DNA of 64,000 bases. Origin: Bugulina stolonifera. Taxonomy: Eukaryota > Bryozoa > Gymnolaemata > Cheilostomatida > Bugulidae. The position numbers and the translations under genes are program-made. This document shows, in pieces, positions 1-12,200 of the stretch. Position 1 is the first letter of the stretch. The number at the start of each line of letters is the position of its first letter. The DNA lies in NCBI GenBank assembly GCA_935421135.1, contig OW285192.1:17151001-17215000 (forward strand), in the 5' to 3' direction. Under the pieces are notes generated by a model. The model saw only the letters and a program-made list of their open reading frames with translations. It did no database searches and was not told the DNA's origin.

Positions 1-1821
1 TAGATAACTCTACAGTGTTCTCCAAAATGGCGCGAATCCTTTGAGAATTTTTTATCGGTCATAAAAGGAGACAACTCCACATTCATAAGTTTGAAAATTG
101 CCCTGAAATGAGAAAAGGGGTCATCTTTGTTGGCTGTTTACAGCAGCTACAACTGAAACTATTTATCTAATTCTTGTTTCATACGATACTTAAACATGTA
201 AACTAGTGCTAAATAGTACAAAAAAGTGCAGGGATATTTGTTCACTTACCATACATTGCTCTTGAAAATGAGAATATTCTATTTCGAAAGTTGCTCTTCC
301 CTTTAAGTATCAGATCAGAGAGAGGCGCAATCTGTCACTGTCTGTGGATTCAAACAATATGGTGTGGACTTCTGCTCCCTTAGATGATGAGTTAGACCTA
401 ATGCTATTTTAATAACATCGGGTTACACAAAAGCATTTTCAGTGCCACCATCAGATATCAAAGAATTGCTTTGTGAACTTTCCCTTGCATTTACTTCGGT
501 GTAGATTGCCAATTATCCTAGCAGAAGTTTAGTAAAATAAAATTTAAAAGTTATAATAAACTAAACAAGAATGATCAATATTATTATAAAATAAAACTCT
601 TAATGAAATTTATATAACAATTATATTATTATTACATTATTTACCACGAAATAAAAATTAAAATAAGAGCAACCGAATTAAAATTCTAAGCATTGGATAA
701 AAAAATGCTTATTGAATGAAGCTTCCACAAATGCATTTGTTTTATAGTTTGCATAAATAAAAAATAAAATATTTAAAAACAACAATAAAACTTACAATTA
801 ATAATCAGATACAAAAAGATTGGGTAGCTCAAGCACAAAACTACAATGTAATTGGGGGGAAAAGAGCAAAGGCAAAGGTGAAATATCGGAAGCTGATGAG
901 AATCATAGAAACTTGGAACGCTAACTTAACAGGCGAAGCTAACAAGGTACATTGATAACTAGGCTACTTTGGCACTATAATGAGTTTATTCTTTCGACAA
1001 ATATGCAAAGAGGTAACTTTTATATTTTCAAAACCCAGGCTATGTCACCTAGCAACGGTCAATAATGGCTGCCTAACCGATAGAGCTTCCTGCCTGAAGA
1101 AAAGTGCAAAAAACTTCACGAAAACCCTCAAAGTTATCAGCATTTTTCTTGAATTTGGCTTTCAGATGTATGTTGACTCTTTGTTGCATAATTAGTTAAT
1201 GTGTCGATGTAGCATTTAATAATAAAAGAATATTAATATGAATACAGAGTGACAGCTATACAACGTGGGCTTGTATGAGTGGCAGCAAGAAAGCATGCAC
1301 ATTATGATTATTACTATTTCTACCTCTTTTAAAGTTTGCGGCTTGATTTAAGTACATATTCATATTGAAATGTTCTTTATTAGAATTTAATGCGGTTTAA
1401 TGTGTTGAATATAGTGTAAATAGAAAACATCATAACCATATTCATAGTCTCAATCCTACCACACTTCCCCAATATATTTCTTAATTTAAATAAATAAATC
1501 TCGGCACATCCTTTGAAAGTCTTACAGTAAGACTATTTAAAAATATTTTTATGATACAAAACCGTAAACTAGTAACTGTATTTGCAACCCTGGAAGTCGA
1601 AAAAAAATAAGAAGCTGAGGCTGACAGAATGGACCATAAACTTCTGCAATTTGGGATGCAGTATGAGTAGAATATGTAGGCATAGGGGATATGTAGCTGA
1701 TTCAGGTTATTGGAATCAAATCTCAAATATTGATTGTACACACTAATTGGGCTGAGGGTCTGTAACAAAACATGCAATGTGAGCCAATATTTGGTCATCT
1801 GCGTTCTTTAGAAATAGCAAA
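1..1821. other. AT-rich intergenic stretch upstream of LRRC51
   Basis: I see no convincing coding exon here. The one short open frame (980-1195) has no domain, no splice context and no homology I recognise. Two copies of a dispersed GAYAACTC-like motif lie near positions 3 and 68. The last bases before the LRRC51 start codon carry a pyrimidine-rich acceptor (ttctttag, ending about 10 nt before the ATG), so transcription probably starts further upstream. Confidence 0.5.
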
Positions 1822-4800
1822 ATGGAAGCTGGAACAGCCAGATCCCCGACATCTCCTCGTAAACAGTTAGCTCTTCCATCGACACATAAACCGATAGTAA
1901 CAGCAGAGCTTGAGGCACCATTGGATTACTCATTCTATAACATGACTTCTCTTCAAGGTACAGATAGGATTCAAATCATACAACTGAAACCAATAGTAAT
2001 TTATTCAACGGTTAGAAAACATTTTTTTCTGAATAAATTAGAGCATCCCTTGACTAGCATAAAACAATTGATTGACTTTCTTAATTATTATCTACATAAT
2101 TGTAATTCAGTAGAGGCTGATTCATTTTCATTCAATCTATAAGCAGTATTAGTCAATATCTGTAATTGTACAAGTATCTCTATCTGTATTCTTCTACGTA
2201 TTCTACTGTATTTTATGTCTCGTCGTAGATGTGGTATACTGGGAACCACGCCAGGGGTTTCTTCCACCAAAACGAGTCTATATAGACCCAGGTTAACATT
2301 GCTTGCAGCTGCTTCAACATTTATTTTACCATTTATGTTTCTACTGTTTCCGTGTTCTTGCTAGTAGTTTCATTTAGTTGCTACACATACAAACCTTCAG
2401 ACGTCTTAGATTATACAAATGTAATTTAGTGGAATATATTATATTGCAATTGCATATTGAAGTTTCCATGTCTTGAACATTCTAGTGAAAAGCATCAGTT
2501 TAGTTCATACGTGCATTGTGCTCAACAACGTACATGAAGATGCAATAGTGTTGATGCAGTTTCAGTTTAAGTCCTGGAAACTTGAAAACCTGGTGTTATT
2601 ATTACGTTGTATGTTTTTTTATTTTGTTTGTTAGTCTAGTGTTTTCCCTGCATGCTAGTTGATAGTGTATTTCTATGTCCAAGTAGCACAGCCCATAATG
2701 TTGGTTATTACTGTGGACATTGTGTGACCCGTTGACTTTCTTTGAGTTGGTACAATTACTAAGATTATTATTGGCTAAACATAAACATTTACTCAGGTTA
2801 TTATAAATTGATTCCAATGAGGAACAAATGGTCAAATAAGTAGCCATATGAGGAGTGCTAATAGTGCAGATAGCTCAGTGCACATCTACTGCTCAATAAC
2901 GAAGCTGCCTGTTTTAAAGTTGCTGAGCTGGTGTATTGATAATGTGCCTGTCTACTGTGCTAGGCGAATAGGTGCCGTAGAGATCTCGGATTCAAACACC
3001 AGTGAGGATATAAAATTGCGCCCCTGACTGTACAGTGATAAATTCTAAAATTCCTCGCAGAAACAAAGATAAAATCATGTAAATAAGTAGTGCAATGGCT
3101 ACATGTATGTCACAGAAAGCCTAGACATCTATTTGAAGTTATTTTACCTGCACACTGTATTTTTAGAAGTAACGGATAATGATGCAAGACCAGGTGTAAA
3201 GGCAGCCAACTCTGTTCTCTCACAAAAGGCTCAAACAAGTTCACAAAAACTATCCAAGAGCAAGTGTCTCAAGGTATACCCAATGATCCCTCTCCATGCC
3301 ATACATTACTCAAATAAATATGTAAACTGCACGGTTGAGTACTCTGTAGGGCACTGTTTTTATAATAAATGTTACATTTCCTAATATTAATAACATTCTA
3401 AATAATGCACTGCAACACTTTATCTACATGTAGATGCCCAAGTGGTGCTCAAGTGACACAACTGATCGTTTAGCACAGTGGTATCATTTATAAACTTTGA
3501 TTCCCATCTGTAATTAGCACATTTAAAAACACAGACCAACTTAAACTTTTACCAAAATGCAGCTTTCCAACATGGATTCCCAAACGCTCCAACATTTATT
3601 AGACTTTTACACGCTTTTAATTTTTATTTTAGCTCAATAATAACTGCTTGTCAGTGATTGGGGACATAAAGCAAGTGGCAGCAGGACTGTTTGAAGATGT
3701 AGACAGCATTGCCTGGCTTGATCTCTCCTTCAATGAGCTCACCAAAGTTGATGATGTATGTAATATTTCCTAGTGCTATTTAAATCTAACCAGAAACATT
3801 TTACTCATACTAGAGTTGAGTGTATGTCACCTGTAGGGTAGACATATAGCAGAAGATCTGGACACCTTACTGATAAAATAGACCAAAAACAAAATTAAAA
3901 TCAATACTATGTATAAAACAGGCTAATAACTCTCTGGTTTATGTTTACATACCAAAATGCCTAACAGTTTCTTAAAGTACACAGTTGACGTAGTGTGGAT
4001 GTTATCATGTAACGTGACACTGATTTGATTAACAGAGTAACAGGCATGTTGCATTGACATTTCAGGAGGAGCACAGCTGTTATAAAATTGTTTTTACATG
4101 TAGTTTTTCTTACTCCAACATGCAAGATTACCACGGGCACCGATGTGACGCATGTTTTGATGCAGAAACCTGGCTGTACCTACCGACTTACAAAATATGA
4201 TTTTCCAACTTCTCACTTATAACAACAAAGGAAACTTGCTGTACTCATGATGCCGGAAATTAATAAATAAATTATAATTATTGTAGATACTGCTTGATTT
4301 CCCAAACCTACAGATACTCTATCTCCATGGCAACCAGCTGTCCAACATGGTCGAAATTGAAAAGCTTGCAAAGATTACAACCCTAAAGAAACTCTCACTG
4401 CATGGCAATCCAATAGAGAATGAAAAGGTAGGCTATATAATAGTCTTGGTGATTTTATTGCCCATATTTTTTTTAATCTGGTAAGAGATCTAGAGGATTA
4501 AAAGAGATGTGTGTAACTATAACACCATTGCCCCTTGATACCTAACCGCTGTTCTACATGTACATGTATATTGCTAGTAAATACCCAATCTCTAACTGGA
4601 GGGAGACCTGTGATAAAGTATAACAGGGTTGTATTGTACACACACACATACTGTAGGGATGTAGTTAAATGTTGTATTGTACACACACATACTGTAGGGA
4701 TGTAGTTAAATGTTGTATTGTATACACACACATACTGTAGGGATGTAGTTAAATGTTGTATACACACACATACTGTAGGGATGTAGTTAAATGTTGTATT

Positions 4801-5089
4801 GTATACACACACATACTGTAGGGATGTAGTTAAATGTTGTATACACACACATACTGTAGGGATGTAGTTAAATGTTGTACACACACATACTGTAGGGATG
4901 TAGTTAAATGTTGTATACACACACATACTGTAGGGATACAAGTATATGGTGATGTCACTGATACCTCACCTGCAGACGCTGGACTTTAGTAGGATTACTA
5001 AGGCAGACAGGAGAACAGCTACCACCCTTGAAGGGATGAATAAAAACTTAAGGAAAAGCAAGAAGAAGGAGAAGAAGACCGATGACTGA
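1822..5089 (+). CDS. LRRC51: Leucine-rich repeat-containing protein 51
   Basis: Five exons: 1822-1957, 3167-3273, 3633-3755, 4287-4427, 4934-5089 (663 nt, 220 residues; human LRRC51 is about 190). All junctions are GT..AG and the phases (1,0,0,0) close. The product shows the family landmarks in order: a PLDYSF block at residues 33-38; a lysine/serine-rich linker; LRR segments built around LNNNCLSVIGD, WLDLSFNELTKVDD and LYLHGNQLSNM; a LSLHGNPIENEKGYK segment; and the conserved DFSRITKADR cap, ending in a lysine-rich tail before TGA at 5087-5089. LRR proteins of this kind are protein-interaction scaffolds; LRRC51 orthologues are usually expressed in ciliated tissue, but no activity is established. 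An acceptor-like tttag lies 10 nt before the ATG. Intron 4 ends in a minisatellite that repeats the exon 5 acceptor (see 4628-4933). Confidence 0.93.
2919..3010 (+). repeat. tRNA-derived SINE, copy 1 (LRRC51 intron 1)
   Basis: The segment has a tRNA-like A box (TTGCTGAGCTGGTG) and a B box (GGATTCAAACA) about 60 bp later. It matches the reverse complement of 46228-46320 along its length, including the shared block TAGGCGANTAGG followed by GTAGAGA. Two diverged copies at unrelated loci with pol III-type boxes fit a tRNA-derived SINE head. No poly(A) tail or target duplication is clear. Confidence 0.6.
4628..4933 (+). repeat. Minisatellite carrying repeated 3' splice sites
   Basis: Seven units of about 36-43 bp, each containing cacacacatactgtag followed by ggatgtagttaaatg. 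The eighth copy of cacacacatactgtag is the real acceptor of LRRC51 exon 5, which starts GGATAC at 4934. Every unit therefore offers the same acceptor. If one of the upstream copies were used, the frame would read GGA TGT AGT TAA and stop at once. Confidence 0.9.
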
Positions 5090-6296
5090 TGGTGTATGTA
5101 GCATTATATTACAGTAGGCCTATTTCTATGCGACCAGTGTTACACATGTTATAGTACCGTAACAGTGTATACTTGTATATCACACAAGTTGTATAACAGT
5201 ATAATTATTTTTATTACTACTGGCTGAAAGGCATCCATCTAGTGATTGTATTATTACACTTTCTCTTGGCATGTAATAGTACGGACTTGTTTCATGTACC
5301 ATGAAGATATCATACTATGGTCTACACACATGATGTTGTGCTGAACAAAATACATTGTAACCATATTCTCTTTTTAACACACTTGTAGAAGTATTACCAG
5401 AAGTCTGTACAATTACAATTATAGTATATGATGTATAAAACGATAAAACTTTCTGTCATTTTCTCATAAAGAGGTTAGTATCATTCAACTTGTATTTTAT
5501 TTAGTCTTAGATGGCTATTACTATGCTCAAATTAACTGTCTTCATTACTGTATGCTTAGATTGAATTGGCATTTGTTTTTATACACATAATGTTACAGTT
5601 ATTAGAACATGTGATGTAATAAATTATAGTTTATAAAAATATATTTTTACAACAATATTTAAATTAAATAAAATGTATTAGGAGTAGAACAGATCATGTC
5701 CGTTACATCCAATGTAACTTCTAGAGCAAGGAGTGTTATAGAGCAAGGTAAACAAATCGTAGAAGTTACATGTTGGTTGTTTATTTATTCACCATAAATA
5801 CCTTGTCATTGCAATTTCATAAATAATATCATGTAAATCTCTAAAGTGGAAACATGAATGTAGGTAGCACCATAGGGGAGTCTAACATTACCACATATTA
5901 CATCCACGTTACTCTCGATTACATAACAATCGGCACTAAATTATAAAATAGAAAAAAATGTTAGACGGAGATATGCCAACGATTCATGATTATATAACAT
6001 TTTACAGCCAATATTATATACAGTACTGTGTATACACTTAGAGTATAATAGTGTAAGTATATCCACTTACACTATATACTCTAAGTGTATACTGTAAGTG
6101 TATGCGCTTACAAAAAATAAATACTAGTATATCTTTTGCCGAGACTGGGACCTAGTAATGAAAATAAAGGTAGTTGAGCATTTTGGATGAGATTGAAGTG
6201 AGTGACTGAATGAGTGTAGCATGCCAGACTGACCTTGCAGTGCCCACATTGACCAGTTCATAAGCTAACATCTGGAACAGGTGCCTGTACGTTGGT
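5090..6296. other. Intergenic region between LRRC51 and HELQ (tail-to-tail)
   Basis: The two genes end towards each other. The stretch is AT-rich, contains AATAAA-like signals (for example near 5620 and 5670) and one near-perfect inverted repeat at 6031-6091. I see no exon. Confidence 0.6.
6031..6091. repeat. Long hairpin (28/27-nt arms)
   Basis: The left arm 6031-6058 and right arm 6065-6091 are reverse complements apart from one extra base, with a six-base loop (atatcc). The sequence is AT-rich, so it may be a small MITE core or an expanded palindrome rather than a terminator. Confidence 0.85.
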
Positions 6297-9200
6297 TCAT
6301 GGGCTGATATCTGGTACAGGTGTGGGAAGGGCTATTATGGCATCTGCTTCAGCTCTTAGGGTTTCAGACTTCTCATTGATAAGCATCTAAATTGTAAGAA
6401 CATAGGCTAATGAATGATATATCTACTTCTAACCAAGAACTACTGGTTACACTGGAAGCTGAACTGTCCGAAATATAGTGCCACTTACCAAAGCAGTAGC
6501 TTTGATCTGCTTAGCCTGAGCTCTAGTCATATAATCCACCTTGCTGACTAAATCAGAGAGATCACTGTAGGCTATCTGTTGGAGAGACCTAAATCCTGCC
6601 TTGTATAGTAATGTCGCCCTGCCCTGGTAAACATAGAACACCGTGAATTAAGTAGACTATAGACCGAAAGGTACTCCCTATTATATCACATATTCCTATG
6701 ACATCGCACCCTATGACATCATGTATTCCCTATGACATCACGTATTCCCTATAACATCACGTATTCCCTATGACATCACACCATATGGCATCACACCATA
6801 TGACATCACACACTATGACATCACACCCTATGACATCACACCCTATAACATCACACCCTATGACATCACACCCTATGACATCACACCCTATGGCATCACA
6901 CCCTATGACATCACACCCTATGGCATCACACCCTATGACATCACACCCTATGGCATCGCGAGATGACACGTATAGTGAGCATAACAATGTACTTACAATT
7001 TTCACACCTGGAAGTTCCATTAGGGCATTTAACTCCGGTTTGGCACACAGAGAGAACTTCTTTATAAACGCCTCATAAATAGCGTGATAAGCCCAAAACT
7101 GTTCCATTTCCTGTAAATAATAAAAGCTATAACAAAAATAACCAGTAAAAATAGCAACAATGTTGTCATATCACCATGGTAACATAGTAAACAAAGCATA
7201 TCACTATGGTAACATAATAGACAGACCATCTCACCATAGTAAAGTAGTAAACGCAGCTAGCGAAACTGATTGCTGTCTGTAGTATGTTCTGCACAAAGCC
7301 TCTGTTCTGGTGATACTTGTCAGCTACCTCCCACACTGGTTTCTCTCTGTACAGGTCATAGAGCATTAGGGCTACAAAGAACCGGCTGTGAATCCCCTCT
7401 TCTTTCTACAAACACAGTTCAAGGTCATGTCTACAGTTCAAGGTCATGTCTACAGGGTTCAGAAGGTGAAATATGCAGAATATGTGCACACATGTGCTTA
7501 TTAAGTGATGCAGCCTAATGTCATTGACCTCTAACAGAATAAAAGATGTATTTACTTGTAGCTAACGTAAAATAATGCTAATTATTCTTAAGCATGATTG
7601 TATATACTGTAGCTGCATTTATTTGTTCCAGCAAAAGATTTACAGCATAATACAGTAAATTATATTACATCATCCACATGAACCTAGTACATACAACCTG
7701 CATATACATTCATAATATTATATTACATACATACATGTACATAGGTATATTACAGTGTGGATACAACACAGCATATATTACAGTATGGATACAATATAGT
7801 ATATATTACAGTATGGATACAACACAGTATATATTACAGTACGGATACAATACACTATATACTACAGTGTGGATACAATACAGTATATATTACCGGATCT
7901 ATCTTTCTGTAGTTCATCGTTTTCCTGTGTAAGAATCTCTCTGTGACACCGACTGTGCTAGCTACATGTAAGTCTTCAACGCTGAGCCTACCATGCTACA
8001 ACAGCATAGTACATGTATATAGTACAATGTACAATGTATATATACCATGTGACTATGATATGGTACAGTGAAGATGTACTGTATAAAGGTCGAGCAATAA
8101 GTAGGTGTGATTGTAAATTCAATGTCTATGTTGTATGGTTAGTAGAGCCAATGGAAGCGCTCGAGAGACTTGTCTCGAAGACTAGAAGTGCACGTATTCT
8201 AGCTCGCTTCTCACTGCACTGTATGTAATGGCAGCCATAGTAGTAACTACAGTGCATATTAGATGTGTAACTCATTGTCAGTGTCCCCACACAATATTCA
8301 CTCTATTTGTACATACTTCATATAAACCAAAACTTACAACACTTACCAAATAGAATAGAATTGACCAATCAGGATTAAACTGGGAGACTAGACTGTAAGG
8401 AGTTATGAGGTATATCAAGTGGAGATAATTCTGTACGCTGAGAGCCAACTGTGCTTCACACAAGTCCTTGTACAGTGTGTTAGCCACATCCGCATCTATA
8501 CAACCTGGTGATAACGTGATTAGATATTCTATACTTATACACACATATGCACACAATATGTACCTTTATAAAACATTGGTAGTGTAAGTGAACACAGGCA
8601 CGTTCATGTCAATGATAAACTATTAGTGTCAAGTAGGAAGTAATTTGACAGTTTAAAGTTGCTCCCCCTTGTTTATAACATGATAGAGAGAAGATAACTT
8701 CTATAAGAAATAACATGTTATATCTACTGTATATAACTAAACTGTATGTACATGTATTATAATTATTATGTATATGCATGTAGGCACATCTAGATATGGT
8801 GCACCACTGACTACCGAGTCCCCACAGCAACTAACTCTAATTCAAACACTAACCTTTATAAGCAGCAGTACCCAGCTCGGTAATCTCTAGCCTGGGTTCC
8901 TCGCCCCGACTACACTTCTGTATTACCAACTTGTTATCGGCAAGCTGAGCCAATGCCGAGTCACAAGCTAATTGGACGATATCACTACCTATCGACTGTT
9001 TCGCGAATAGAGTAGAAGATATGGCTTTATATACATCCTGTACGCTTGCACACAGCTACAAAATGCATATACACTGTAGAGGTCAAAGGTCATGATATTG
9101 GCAATTCGTAAAGAGTTGAAATTCCCAATCACACGCATAGTTACTGCACATTATAGTTACTGCATATTATCGACTGTAATACACCATATGATTTCATACA

Positions 9201-12200
9201 TTTGTTTTATGTACATGTAAGTGTACCACATCAAGTACTTACATTATATCACGTACTTACACTATATCATATACTTACATTATAATGACGTACTTACACT
9301 ATATCATGTACTTACACTATATCATGTACTTACTTTATATGATGTACTTACACTATATCATGCACTTACACTATATCATGTACTTACATTATATCATGCA
9401 CTTACACTATATCATGTACTTACACTATATCATGTACTTACACTATATCATGTACTTACTTTAACTCCTATAAGATTTAATACAAAGTTTCTCATTCCAG
9501 TCCCATCATCCTGGTTTAGTTTGCTAATACATTGAGATATGGGTCCAGCTATGAGTTTATTCACCTGTATGATACAATATAATCTTGCATGTATACATGC
9601 ATGTATGTATATTATATGTATGTGTATCTGTATGTATATGTATGTGCATTGTATGTAACTATGTACATAATTATGCAAGTGGTACACACCTACCTTATCC
9701 CTATCCTTGTGTTGTACTATTAGTATACTTTCCCCTGATGAGTCTATACCAGCTCTCCCTGCCCGACCAATCATCTGTTTGTACTGAGCAGAACCAAGTG
9801 GAGACAATCCAACATAAGGCGCTCTTATTATAACCCTGTAACATGTAAACATACTATAAATAATAATATATATATAGAATATTCATTATTATTATAATGT
9901 ACAGCATGTAACGTGCAGTTATGCCTGCATAATATTACATAGATAAGATTGTTTTAACTGTAAAGTTCAGGGCACATTGGTGATGACAACTTATGAATGG
10001 TGTGATATTCTCTTGACCTTTTTGCAGGTAGGTTGACCCCGGCAGCGAGAGTAGAGGTACATATAATACAGCATAGAGTACCGGATATATATGCTTCCTC
10101 TATTAGCTTTCTCTCATCCATAGTTAGGCCACTGTGGTGGTACGCTACTCCGTACCTGGAAATATTAAGGGATAACCAGGTTAGGTTACTCTGCAAATAG
10201 AGAGAGAGAGAGAGGATAACTCTACTATGTCCTACATGTTCACATAATTTGTTCTCACTCGCAGTGGTAATTACGATTACATACTTTAGTTATGACTAGA
10301 ATAGTAGTAATGAGTCCAGCATGGTATTGGAATACAACCATCACAGGAAGAATTTAAAATACCGTTTTGATATCAGATTGGGTAAAAAACTGGTCGTTCA
10401 AATAAAAGCTACATTGTAGGTTATAAAACATTATGTCAAATCTTGCCTACCACTCAACAATGATCATATATAGCCACAGCAGAACAACAGAGAGTGTTGT
10501 AGGGACGACTCCCCAATGAGTTTACTAGACTGTGTAATGAATTCTAATATCAGGCCTCATTACATTTACATACATCAGCTAGACCAGTTCCCTCAAAGTA
10601 AGATACACGCAACTCACAGGCTATAAACTATAACACTTAGTCTACACACATCTGCCCTGAAAGGATGCCTGATAGCCCTAACCCATCAACAGTAAAAAAC
10701 ACAGTTACCAATAGATTAGCCATGAAATGTACAAGCTTTTAATAATTTACAGTGCCAAAGGGAGTCCTACAGATACCATAATTATGTATACAAAGGATCC
10801 AGCCATCTACCCTACCCATGACATCATAGCTATACGTTTTACCGAGTACAGGCACAATGTATATAATATACAGACATGCAGTAGATAATAGTTACATACA
10901 TCTACATTCTTTCTAAAAATAGAATTAGTGAATGAACAGTTACTGTAGTAATGATAATATTGTTGGGTTATAGCGTACTTAATCGCTATGGCAACCATAT
11001 CTGATAACAAATTTCCTGCCATATGTAATGTTTAGTGTTGTATGATTAGAAGGGAGTGTAGCAGTGTTGATAGACATACATGTACATGTATCTTGTCTAC
11101 GTATGTGGTCTATACATGCGTATGTGTAACTACTCTATTAGTTATATACAAGGCCTATAGCAAGCTCACAGCATATCACAGCAGTTCATCTCGTCTATGA
11201 AAGGTTAGTTATTATTTTCCTACAGTTGTGTTTGATATAGATCTTAGAGATCAGTGCATCCCTTGAATAAGTATAGCCTAGTCTCCCTGATATTTAGACT
11301 TAGTTCTCCCCCAATGTGTGTAATCTAAACCAGGGAGTGTTATGGAGGTAAGCAGATACATTGATACTACTTACAGTAATGTCTTGGCAAGTACCTTACA
11401 TACTCTACCACAGTTATCTTCCATCTCCTTTAATAGCATTTCTCTCTCTGTCTTCTTTACCTCTTTCATTTCCCTGTAATAGTAACCAACAGGTAATACA
11501 CAGCATATAGTGTTCATATCTATCCCTACGTATGATCAGTGAGTAGACAACTTCCTAGGCATATATCATATATACGGCTGCTTTACTTACATGCTTTGCT
11601 TATATGATAATGTAACTTATCTAGTCTTCGTGGTATATACAGCATATGACAAAGCATATGGAGTAAAATAATCCACAAAGTATGTATCTGTACATATTTG
11701 TGTGTCCTTAGAATACCTCACGTAGAATAAACTAATGAGTTAATCCTTGGATATAATAGGTACATATGTGAGGTCAGCTACAGCTACATTACTTAGGGGG
11801 GAGGTGATGCTAGATTCATATATATACAGCATGCATTGTATATATGCAGGCAAACAGTATTGCATTAGTATTCTATACACAGCAAGTCTAATGTATCATC
11901 TACATCTAAGACAATATCTCAAAGATGTACTGTATTATATCATATTTCAAATAACTTCACCACATCTATGATAGGGAGATCAGTCATAGGGTACAATATG
12001 GTATTACTACTGCAGATAGAGTACTGCATGTGTGAGAACTGGGGAGGTATATTATAGTAACACAGCAAGCTTGTAGTCTATTCTATCACTAGACATCACA
12101 GGACTCTGTTTGTTAGTCTATATTATTATAGTATATTACATTACATGTATCAACCTCACTGTTACAAGAACATCTACAGCTGAGGTTTTTATCCACCAGG

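Noticed and set aside
980..1195. 71-codon plus-strand frame
   Set aside because: No homology, no splice sites; expected by chance.
4498..4941. 147-codon minus-strand frame of tyrosine/cysteine-rich repeats
   Set aside because: Antisense of the LRRC51 intron 4 minisatellite.
6757..7107. Repetitive frames on both strands (CDVIG and MTSHP repeats)
   Set aside because: Translation of the 16-bp minisatellite; the non-repeat part of the minus frame is a true HELQ exon (6997-7110) running into it.
9221..9535. Plus-strand frame of LTLYHV repeats
   Set aside because: Antisense of the HELQ donor minisatellite.
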